Shown here: positions 57,370 to 64,000 of the stretch, piece by piece | Layout of the letters: each line of letters begins with the position of its first letter | How positions within the stretch are numbered: the stretch's first letter is position 1 | DNA from: Psychrobacter sp. BI730 | GTDB lineage: Bacteria > Pseudomonadota > Gammaproteobacteria > Pseudomonadales > Moraxellaceae | Direction: 5' to 3' | Assembly (NCBI RefSeq): GCF_013414195.1 | Contig: NZ_JAATTV010000010.1 | Location: 60,430-124,429 of the forward strand | DNA length: 64,000 bases | Notes under the pieces: generated by a model | Seen by the model: only the letters and a program-made list of their open reading frames with translations | Told to the model about the DNA's origin: nothing | The model's database searches: none | Position numbers and translations under genes: made by a program

Positions 57370-58761
57370 TTATTGATTGACAGGCCAGCGAGCAAATACC
57401 AATGAGCCATTGGTACCACCAAAGCCAAAGCTGTTGGATACTGCATACTGCAAGTTATCAACTTTGCGTGATTGATTAGCCACATAATCAAGGTTACAGT
57501 TGTCCTCGATATCATCTAGATTGATCGTAGGTGGTACATGCTGATGCTGTAGCGCTAGTACTGTAAAGATAGCTTCAACTCCGCCAGCAGCACCAAGTAA
57601 GTGACCGGTCATCGATTTGGTCGAACTAACTAAGATGCTTTCTTTTACAGGAGAGAATACAGTTTCGATAGCAATAGACTCAGCCACGTCACCCGCAGGG
57701 GTACTAGTACCATGAGCGTTGACATAACCGACGCTTGATGACTCGATACCAGCATCGTTTAGTGCATTTTGCATCGCTCTTGCCGCACCGCTACCATCTT
57801 CTGGTGGCGCAGTAATATGACTGGCATCATCGCTCATACCGAAACCGACTAACTCTGCCAATATCGTTGCACCGCGTGCTTTAGCATGAGCAAGGCTTTC
57901 TAATACCACCACACCAGCACCATCACCAAGGACAAACCCGTCACGACCTTTATCAAACGGACGTGAGGCTTTGGTTGGCTCGTCGTTGCGCGTAGAGAGT
58001 GCATGCATAGCACTGAAGCCAGCTATACCAAGTGGGCTAGAACCTTTTTCACTTCCGCCTGCCAGCATGACATCGGCATCACCGTAAGCAATCAAACGAG
58101 CAGCAAGACCCATAGCATGAGTCGCCGTGGTACAAGCTGTTGAGGTCGCAAGGTTTGGGCCTTTTAACTTATGCTTAATCGCTACCAGTCCAGCGGCCAT
58201 ATTAACGATAGAGCCTGGGATAATAAAAGGTGAGACTTTGCCTGCGCCTTTTTCGTGTAGGGTATCACGACTGTTTTCGATTGTTTGGATACCGCCAATA
58301 CCTGAACCTAAAATGATACCAAAGCGATCTTGGTCAACGCCTTGTACAGGTGCATCAGCAGCACTGACTTCCTCGATAAAACCAGCGTGCTTTAAGGCCA
58401 TGGCAGAAGCGGCAACCCCATAATGCATGAACTCATCATAGCGACGTGCATCTTTAGCATTCATATATTGCTTGGCATCAAAGTCTTTGATCACGCCAGC
58501 GATTTGCGCACGGTAGCCTGTGGCATCGAAATGCGTAATCGGTGAGATACCACTCTCGCCATTGAGCAATTTGGTCCATGAGCTATCGACGTCTAGACCG
58601 AGCGGCGTAATGGCGCCCATACCTGTGACTACCACACGCGTATCATCAGAACGCTCGTAGTGAGGTGGTTTTTGACGCGATTTATGTACAGGTGCTGCAG
58701 TCATATTATTTGTGTCATCAGTGGTGGCTTGGTCGATAGGTGAACTACTATTCTGGCTCAT
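57370..58761 (-). CDS. fabF: 3-oxoacyl-ACP synthase II (FabF/KAS II)
   Basis: Condensing enzyme of type II fatty-acid synthesis, elongating acyl-ACP with malonyl-ACP. The frame opens at 58806, but the ATG at 58761 (MSQNSSSPIDQ), with AGGATATATCGC upstream, is the better start, giving 463 residues. The catalytic triad is visible: Cys in STACTTATHAMG, His in NAHGTSTPAGD and His in MTGHLLGAAGG. A polar N-terminal extension of about 42 residues precedes VVVTGMGAITPLG, beyond the usual 412. No acpP or fabG lies beside it, so it may be a second condensing enzyme rather than the one in the main fab cluster. Confidence 0.92.
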   Translation of the reverse strand: MSQNSSSPIDQATTDDTNNMTAAPVHKSRQKPPHYERSDDTRVVVTGMGAITPLGLDVDSSWTKLLNGESGISPITHFDATGYRAQIAGVIKDFDAKQYMNAKDARRYDEFMHYGVAASAMALKHAGFIEEVSAADAPVQGVDQDRFGIILGSGIGGIQTIENSRDTLHEKGAGKVSPFIIPGSIVNMAAGLVAIKHKLKGPNLATSTACTTATHAMGLAARLIAYGDADVMLAGGSEKGSSPLGIAGFSAMHALSTRNDEPTKASRPFDKGRDGFVLGDGAGVVVLESLAHAKARGATILAELVGFGMSDDASHITAPPEDGSGAARAMQNALNDAGIESSSVGYVNAHGTSTPAGDVAESIAIETVFSPVKESILVSSTKSMTGHLLGAAGGVEAIFTVLALQHQHVPPTINLDDIEDNCNLDYVANQSRKVDNLQYAVSNSFGFGGTNGSLVFARWPVNQ

Positions 58762-58857
58762 GCGATATATCCTATACTTACAGGTCCTAAGAGGATGGCG
58801 TTTCAAAAGTCATTATAAAACACATAGGTGCACGTATGTAAACTAAAATTTAACTGG

Positions 58858-60216
58858 TCAGGCAAAACATACTTGACCCAATACCACGCCTTTATTTGCA
58901 CCAGTTACCGCTGGTAAATTACCAGTTTCACCCATCAATGTTTGTCTGGCCAACCACGCAAAAGCAACGGCCTCTACCCATGTTGGCGCAAGCCCTAAAT
59001 ATTCAGTGGTTTTTACTGTGCAATGGGGTAGATGAGCTTGCAAGCGTGTCATTAAATAGTCATTCAATGCGCCGCCACCGCAAACATAAACCGAGCTGTT
59101 TTTTGAATGACTGATAAACGTATTGATTTGCATACTGGAACTGATAGCCGTGAGTTCAGTTAAGGTTGCTTGCACATCGGCAGCTGAATAACTGATGTTA
59201 GCATTGGCTTGCTCAAAAGCCTGTAGCTCGTCCTGCAACCAAGTTAAGTTAAAGTCCTCACGACCTGTGCTTTTTGGATGAGATTGAGCAAAAAATGGAT
59301 GTGCCAAAAGTTGCTGTAATAATAGCTCAATGAGGGTTCCAGACTGCGCCCAAGCGCCACCTGCGTCATAAGAGTTATCTGTATGCAATGAGGTCCACGC
59401 ATCCAATAACAAGTTGGCAGGTCCAGTATCGTAGCCAACAACCTGATCTTTTTCATTGGCGGGCAAGACGGTTATATTAGCAATACCACCTAAGTTTAAT
59501 AGCACACGGGTACTATCAGGATTGGCAAATAGTGCCTGATGAAACGCAGGTACTAAAGGCGCACCTTGACCACCAACTGCCATGTCACGACGTCGAAAAT
59601 CACTGACCACGCTGATACCTGTGCGCTCAGCGATGATATTGGCATCGACCAGTTGCAAGCTAAAACCCATCTGCGGGCGATGACGTACGGTTTGTCCGTG
59701 ACAGCCAATCGCTAGCACTGATTCAGCATCGATATTTACTTGCTGCAATAAAGTATTGACCACTTCGCTCGCGAATTCAGCATACGTGCGACTTGCCCAG
59801 CCGAACCAATCCAATTCACTGTTTGGTTCATTGGCCTCTGGTACGAGTTGATTCACACCGTTCGGCTGACACAATGCCAATAGCACTTCACGCAGACGTG
59901 GCGGAAAATCTTGGCTATAGGTCGCCAGTAGTTGCATCGGCGGTTGAGTGTTGTCTTCGTTGCTCATCTCAGGATTAAACTGACAAAGAACAGCATCCAT
60001 ACCGTCCAAACTGGTGCCAGACATCATGCCAATATATAAGCCATCATCGAAGCTTTCAAACACGGTTTGCTCAAGGGCATCCGTTAGGGTGGCATAGTTC
60101 GAATCATCAAAGGTCAAATCATCAATATCGTCTGAAAGGTTATCCAAACCATTATTCATAAGCAAGTCTGCGAGAGCATTATGGTCAGTATCAGCAATCG
60201 ATGCGGGGTTGGTCAT
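58858..60216 (-). CDS. anmK: Anhydro-N-acetylmuramic acid kinase
   Basis: Recycles cell-wall 1,6-anhydro-MurNAc by phosphorylation with ring opening to MurNAc-6-phosphate. The ATPase-fold domain starts at about residue 59 with GLYIGMMSGTSLDGMDAVL. It continues with IGCHGQTVRHRP, SDFRRRDMAVGGQGAPLVPAFH, LNLGGIANITVLP and YDTGPANLLLDAW, all typical. The first 58 residues are an acidic, Asn/Asp-rich extension absent from E. coli AnmK (369 residues). A start at a later codon cannot be excluded, but AAGGTAAATTGCC precedes the ATG at 60216. It is divergent from tyrS, a common gammaproteobacterial arrangement. Confidence 0.94.
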   Translation of the reverse strand: MTNPASIADTDHNALADLLMNNGLDNLSDDIDDLTFDDSNYATLTDALEQTVFESFDDGLYIGMMSGTSLDGMDAVLCQFNPEMSNEDNTQPPMQLLATYSQDFPPRLREVLLALCQPNGVNQLVPEANEPNSELDWFGWASRTYAEFASEVVNTLLQQVNIDAESVLAIGCHGQTVRHRPQMGFSLQLVDANIIAERTGISVVSDFRRRDMAVGGQGAPLVPAFHQALFANPDSTRVLLNLGGIANITVLPANEKDQVVGYDTGPANLLLDAWTSLHTDNSYDAGGAWAQSGTLIELLLQQLLAHPFFAQSHPKSTGREDFNLTWLQDELQAFEQANANISYSAADVQATLTELTAISSSMQINTFISHSKNSSVYVCGGGALNDYLMTRLQAHLPHCTVKTTEYLGLAPTWVEAVAFAWLARQTLMGETGNLPAVTGANKGVVLGQVCFA

Positions 60217-60359
60217 GGCAATTTACCTTAAAAAACGCTAGTATATCCGTCAAATTCTAGCATTTTTTCCAACCTTTTGAGGTTCTAAACTTCCTAAGGT
60301 GTTGAGCCAGTAACCGTCATTCATAAAAATCCCAATTAAAGTGATATATAGAGAGCATC

Positions 60360-61571
60360 ATGACCAATCAAACTTACACCCTAGAAGAACAACTGGCCCT
60401 TATTCAGCGTGGTACGCAAGAGATATTATCTGAAGATGACTTAGTGGCTAAGCTAAAGCTCAATCGCCCATTACGTATCAAGGCAGGCTTTGATCCTACC
60501 GCACCAGATCTGCATTTGGGTCACACAGTACTGATCAATAAGCTTAAGCATTTTCAAGATTTGGGTCATGAGATTTATTTTCTAATCGGTGATTATACCG
60601 CCAAGATTGGTGACCCTTCTGGCAAAAATAGCACGCGTCCACCGTTGACTGATGAGCAAATCAAAGCCAACGCCACGACTTATGCTGAGCAAGTATTTAA
60701 AATCTTGGACAAAGAAAAGACTCGCGTGGTCTTTAACTCTGAGTGGTTCAATGACATGAGCGCCGCTGACATGATTCAGCTAGCCAGTCAGCAAACCGTC
60801 TCGCGTATGCTTGAGCGTGATGATTTTTCAAAACGCTATGCATCACAAACGCCCATTTCTATCCATGAGTTTCTTTATCCGTTAGTACAAGGCTACGATT
60901 CTATCGCCCTAAAAGCCGATGTTGAGCTTGGCGGTACCGATCAGACCTTTAACTTGCTAATGGGTCGCACATTGCAAGGACGCTATGGCCAAGAGCCACA
61001 AGTGTGTATCACTGTGCCAATCTTAGAAGGGCTGGATGGTGTCAATAAAATGTCCAAATCATTGGGCAACTATGTCGCGATCTACGACGCACCAGGCACG
61101 ATGTACCAGAAAATCCTGTCGATGCCGGACACACTGATCCATCGTTACTTTGAGTTCTTAAGCTTTAAGCCAATGGAAGAAGTGGCAAGCTTGATGGCAG
61201 ACATGGAAGGTGGCCGTAACCCACAAGAAATCAAACGTATCTTAGCCGAAGAATTAATCGAGCGTTTCCATGATACTGATGCCGCTGCTAATGCGCACAA
61301 ATCTGCCGGTAACGTCTTAGCAGATGGTGAGCTACCAGTTGATTTGCCAGAAATTATGTTAGATCTGGAAGGGCAAGATGCGTTATTTATCACCCAGATA
61401 TTGAACCAAGCTAAGCTCGCTAAAAACAACTCAGCAGCTAAAGACATGGTAAAACGTGGCGCGGTAAAAGTAGATGGCGAAGTCGTTGATGGTGGCTTTA
61501 GTCTAACCTCAGGTCAGACGGTCGTGATTCAAGCAGGTAAAAAGGCTTATGCAAAAGTGACGGTTGGTTAG
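60360..61571 (+). CDS. tyrS: Tyrosine--tRNA ligase
   Basis: Class I aminoacyl-tRNA synthetase charging tRNA-Tyr. The 403-residue protein has the HIGH-type motif HLGH in [17 protein letters not shown] near 48-64, KMSKS in [12 protein letters not shown] near 230-235 and an S4 RNA-binding domain at the C-terminus (about 340-400, [17 protein letters not shown]). Length and motifs match the shorter TyrZ-like clade found in Pseudomonas and relatives. It ends at its own terminator. Confidence 0.97.
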   Translation: MTNQTYTLEEQLALIQRGTQEILSEDDLVAKLKLNRPLRIKAGFDPTAPDLHLGHTVLINKLKHFQDLGHEIYFLIGDYTAKIGDPSGKNSTRPPLTDEQIKANATTYAEQVFKILDKEKTRVVFNSEWFNDMSAADMIQLASQQTVSRMLERDDFSKRYASQTPISIHEFLYPLVQGYDSIALKADVELGGTDQTFNLLMGRTLQGRYGQEPQVCITVPILEGLDGVNKMSKSLGNYVAIYDAPGTMYQKILSMPDTLIHRYFEFLSFKPMEEVASLMADMEGGRNPQEIKRILAEELIERFHDTDAAANAHKSAGNVLADGELPVDLPEIMLDLEGQDALFITQILNQAKLAKNNSAAKDMVKRGAVKVDGEVVDGGFSLTSGQTVVIQAGKKAYAKVTVG

Positions 61572-61597
61572 ATAATCTATAAAAATGATTAAAAGTG

Positions 61598-61625
61598 AGG
61601 TCGGCAGTAATTGTCGACCTTTTTT
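61598..61625 (+). terminator. Terminator of tyrS
   Basis: AGGTCG and CGACCT pair around an 11-base loop and are followed by TTTTT. Confidence 0.7.
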
Positions 61626-61670
61626 ATGAAGCGATGATTAGTAGCCATTTTTTAATAGTAGGAGTTTGCT

Positions 61671-61898
61671 ATGACTAAAACCATTTCCCAAGGCATTTAC
61701 CGCCACTATAAAGGCAGTTTGTATCAAGTATTGCATACGGCGCAGCATTCAGAAACCGAAGAATCGCTAGTGGTATATCGTTGCCTATACGGTGAATATG
61801 GCGTGTGGGTACGTCCGCTTGCGATGTTTGCTGAAACAGTCATGGTCGATGGTAAAGAAATTCCGCGATTTGAATTGATTAAACCATTAAATGATTAA
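61671..61898 (+). CDS. DUF1653 domain-containing protein
   Basis: A 75-residue single-domain DUF1653 protein. The family blocks are GIYRHYKGSLYQVLHTAQHSETEE, LVVYRCLYGEYGVWVRPLAMF and the end PRFELI. The function is unknown; the small beta-rich fold often occurs alone or fused to other domains. TAGGAGTTTGCT supports the ATG. It lies between two terminators and is a single gene. Confidence 0.9.
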   Translation: MTKTISQGIYRHYKGSLYQVLHTAQHSETEESLVVYRCLYGEYGVWVRPLAMFAETVMVDGKEIPRFELIKPLND

Positions 61899-61930
61899 TA
61901 CTTAGCCAATAATTTCGATTGAATTTAGCG

Positions 61931-61965
61931 CAAAAAAAACGACCCGTTGAGGTCGTTTTTTTTGT
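61931..61965. terminator. Bidirectional terminator, DUF1653 gene / hydrolase gene
   Basis: AAAAAAAACGACC-CGTTGA-GGTCGTTTTTTTT is a perfect stem flanked by A and T runs, between convergent genes. Confidence 0.9.
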
Positions 61966-61985
61966 GCATTATTAAAAACCCATCA

Positions 61986-62954
61986 TTAAGCGTTCAGAAA
62001 CTTTTTCAATACTTTATAAAAACTAACTGGTGCATCCATCGGTACAGCATGCCCTGATGTTGGCAACATAATACTGTGCGCATTGGGCAGCAGAGTGGTC
62101 AAACGCTGTTGCCACTCTGCACTATATAATTGCGAGCGCGCGCCAATTAGTAAAGTAGTCGGAATATTGATAGTGGGCAAAACATCTCGGTAATCGTAGG
62201 GCAGCGCAACATAAGCAGATAGGCAACGCAGTTTATGTTGCCAAGTCGCGTGTTCCATTAGTGAGATTTTGTGCGGTGCCCGATAACTGAGTGCTTTTAC
62301 CAATAATTGCGAAGGTTTGCTACTGACAGAGAGCAGAGAAAAAGAGCGCTCCATGTCTAATAGATTCACTTTTAATCGATAGGGCAGGTGACGGAAGTCA
62401 ACCACTTGTTCGGCTTGTAGATAAGGAGCAGTGTCGGTAATTAACCGTGTAAATTGCGCAAACAATTCGGTTTGTCGGGTACCGAATACACCGCCACCTT
62501 GCCAGTCTGGCTGATTATGAATAATCGGTGCTTGGTCAATATTCAGATAATGGCTCACGCGCTGAATACCAAAGCGCTGAAAATATGCCCACATGACCAA
62601 TGCTCCCATCGATATCGCGGCAACAGGAAAAGCCTCAAAGCCAGTTTCTTTGCTCACGTATTCAAATACATTTTGGGTATCTTGTGCATATTGCTCAATA
62701 AAATCAAACGTTGGCAGAGTTAGGTTACTGGCCAAACCAAAACCTCTAAAATGTGGCAAGTAAAAGCAGTAGTGCTGAATTAACGGTAAAATAAATGGCA
62801 AAAATTGCCTCGCATCCATACCGAAAGCGTGCATTAATAGGACAGGTTTACCTTTGCCAATGACAGAGACGGGCAGCAGCGTTCCATCAGCTGTTTGGAC
62901 AGTAATGGTCTTTAGCTGATAGGGAGTAGGAAAGGGTATGAGGTCTTTTTTCAT
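61986..62954 (-). CDS. Alpha/beta hydrolase
   Basis: A 322-residue alpha/beta hydrolase-fold protein. The oxyanion region is HAFGMDARQF near 43-52. The nucleophile elbow is AISMGALV near 125 (G/A-x-S-x-G), and the catalytic His lies in TSGHAVPMD near 304. The acid is less clear: the usual Asp position falls in LLIGARSQLYSAEW, which lacks an Asp, so a nearby Glu may substitute. There is no signal peptide. The substrate is unknown. An esterase- or epoxide-hydrolase-like role is inferred from the fold only. It is convergent with the DUF1653 gene. Confidence 0.82.
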   Translation of the reverse strand: MKKDLIPFPTPYQLKTITVQTADGTLLPVSVIGKGKPVLLMHAFGMDARQFLPFILPLIQHYCFYLPHFRGFGLASNLTLPTFDFIEQYAQDTQNVFEYVSKETGFEAFPVAAISMGALVMWAYFQRFGIQRVSHYLNIDQAPIIHNQPDWQGGGVFGTRQTELFAQFTRLITDTAPYLQAEQVVDFRHLPYRLKVNLLDMERSFSLLSVSSKPSQLLVKALSYRAPHKISLMEHATWQHKLRCLSAYVALPYDYRDVLPTINIPTTLLIGARSQLYSAEWQQRLTTLLPNAHSIMLPTSGHAVPMDAPVSFYKVLKKFLNA

Positions 62955-63177
62955 AGAGTGATATCTCTTTGATTTTTCAAGCTGTTTCGGTCAATTTAGC
63001 TAAGAGAGTATTGCGGTAGAGTACACAGCTACAAAATAGTTATACCGCGAATAAAAGACTGCTATATTGAAGCTGTTACCAGACCATAGCATAGAATTTG
63101 GCTAAGGGTAGAAGTCAACAGTGAGACGATACCAACGCTATTTAGGGACTGAAAATGATCGTTGAGGATATAAGCGC

Positions 63178-63858
63178 ATGAGCAGATCAACATTACCATT
63201 ACTCGATAGTAGCCTATATCCACAAGTATGGCAGCAGCAGATATTTACCAGTCCGAAGGCGCTTTTGCTGTCGATGTTGTCTGCTACTTTGAGTAGGAAG
63301 GTAACAATTGATGCCAGTGCTTTCACCAAACAGTTATTGGCAGATAATGTTTATCAAGAATGGATTAATACCACAGTATTTGGGCGTTATTTGCATCGTA
63401 ACTTCACCGCATTTTATCAGCAGACAGAAGACAGTTTTAATACAGATATGCCTGCATTGTTCCGACAAGAATTAGTACGCCATGCGCAGTATTTACCATT
63501 CAATCAGGTATTATTTTTTGCAGGAGATATGCCCAAAAGTGTACGACAGACAAAGACGTTAACCACGACGGTGAATCCAGCGACGGCAATCATAAGTGCT
63601 CAGAAAATGTCTCATAATCTAGCACAAAATCTGACCGTGAATACGTCAAGGTTAATCATTAATCAGATAACCATCACTGGTAAGCAAGTATTGGGGTTTG
63701 CCATACGTCATAATAAGCGCACTAGTGAACGTCTGCGTAACGAAGTGCTGATTTTGGACTTTCAGGATTTGCGTTTGGTCAATGAGCAAGCTATTGAAGA
63801 TGTAAAAAAAAGCAATATAGATGACTCTATATTGCTTCGATCTTATGAGATGCGCTAA
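63178..63858 (+). CDS. Unrecognised protein with possible ADP-ribosyltransferase-like layout
   Basis: A 226-residue soluble protein that I cannot assign to a family. There is no signal peptide or membrane segment. In the second half a set of blocks recalls the order seen in ADP-ribosyltransferases: VLFFAGDMP (111-119), TLTTTVNPATAI (127-138), LIINQITITGKQVLGF (159-174) and RLRNEVLILDF (185-195). These would match the R, S-T-S and E strands. The expected Arg is Phe here and only one Glu (E189) is seen, so it may be inactive or unrelated. It lies beside an IS end at the window edge. The ATG is preceded by GAGGATATAAGCGC. Confidence 0.6.
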   Translation: MSRSTLPLLDSSLYPQVWQQQIFTSPKALLLSMLSATLSRKVTIDASAFTKQLLADNVYQEWINTTVFGRYLHRNFTAFYQQTEDSFNTDMPALFRQELVRHAQYLPFNQVLFFAGDMPKSVRQTKTLTTTVNPATAIISAQKMSHNLAQNLTVNTSRLIINQITITGKQVLGFAIRHNKRTSERLRNEVLILDFQDLRLVNEQAIEDVKKSNIDDSILLRSYEMR

Positions 63859-63924
63859 CAGGTTCGGTGTTGATAAGTGTTATATTGATAATCAACATTG
63901 ACACTAAAACTAGCTAAGCAGATT

Positions 63925-64000
63925 AGGGCGTGTTGAACATTCATAATTTGAGCCAGATATAAGCACAAGCAAGAGCGACCGTATTTTCATAACTCTGCTT
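63925..64000 (-). mobile_element. End of an insertion sequence, cut by window edge
   Basis: The right edge holds what looks like the 3' end of an IS. A terminal repeat-like sequence GGGCGTGTTGAACATTC begins at about 63926, preceded by TTA. A transposase reading frame comes in from the right. The end resembles the left end of the 176-bp element at 13116 (shared GGGC-R-TGT and ATTCA). Confidence 0.55.
63941..64000 (-). CDS. Transposase C-terminus (partial, probably IS5-like)
   Basis: The last 19 codons and stop of a frame that continues beyond the window read KQSYENTVALACAYIWLKL. This is hydrophobic and of the type that ends DDE transposases of IS5-like elements (compare xNxxALACAxIWL). Too little is visible to name the element or judge whether it is intact. 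The stop lies about 15 bases from the predicted IS end, as expected. Confidence 0.5.
   Translation of the reverse strand, partial: KQSYENTVALACAYIWLKL

Noticed and set aside
63138..63329. 63-codon minus-strand frame
   Set aside because: Overlaps the N-terminus of the gene at 63178 on the opposite strand and shows no resemblance to any family.

Overview
The window looks like a chromosomal segment of a gammaproteobacterium of the Moraxellaceae, most likely Psychrobacter. The reasons are moderate-to-low GC with AT-rich spacers, gene groups such as lgt-thyA, tatABC-hisIE and rpmI-rplT-pheST-ihfA, and protein sequences resembling that group. The genus call rests on recognition, not on a search. 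Almost everything is housekeeping or ordinary accessory metabolism. I see no prophage, CRISPR array, tRNA or rRNA gene. Mobile DNA is limited to one insertion-sequence end cut by the right edge and two small palindromic elements.

Left part (1-8.2 kb, minus strand): a truncated thyA, lgt, and the complete urea ABC transporter urtABCDE. No urease genes lie beside it. The 406-base spacer upstream of urtA is the densest regulatory region in the window. It holds a near-consensus sigma-54 promoter, three 11-bp repeats just upstream of it, and NtrC-like half-sites about 120 and 150 bases upstream of the predicted start. Together these suggest nitrogen-starvation control of urea uptake. Divergently lies a DUF4139 envelope protein.

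10-20 kb: an NRDE-family protein, rppH, an OsmC protein, a MAPEG protein whose stop codon overlaps the end of a 176-bp MITE-like element, dusC, a UvrD-type helicase, the Tat translocase genes with hisIE, and a hotdog thioesterase. 20-25.3 kb: rpmI-rplT, then pheS-pheT with a 108-bp foldback element between them, then ihfA. 25.5-30.3 kb: an acidic lipoprotein, a YpfJ-type zinc peptidase, a glycine-zipper lipoprotein, rho and trxA.

30.7-41 kb: an RluA-type pseudouridine synthase, a Baeyer-Villiger-type monooxygenase, a D-2-hydroxyacid dehydrogenase, rapA, tesB, mutY and a GIY-YIG/DUF4357 protein. 41-52 kb: an RbgA-like GTPase, a giant DUF2339 membrane protein, a dienelactone hydrolase, a YcgN-type cysteine-cluster protein, a DUF4105 membrane protein, the corC-lnt pair and a small acidic membrane protein. 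52-64 kb: a POT peptide transporter and aminopeptidase P (peptide uptake and breakdown side by side), a coiled-coil protein, fabF, anmK, tyrS, a DUF1653 protein, an alpha/beta hydrolase, an unrecognised 226-residue protein with a possible ADP-ribosyltransferase-like layout, and the IS end.

No convincing new multi-gene system was found. The best leads are the urt control region, the unrecognised protein at 63178-63858, and the two small palindromic elements.
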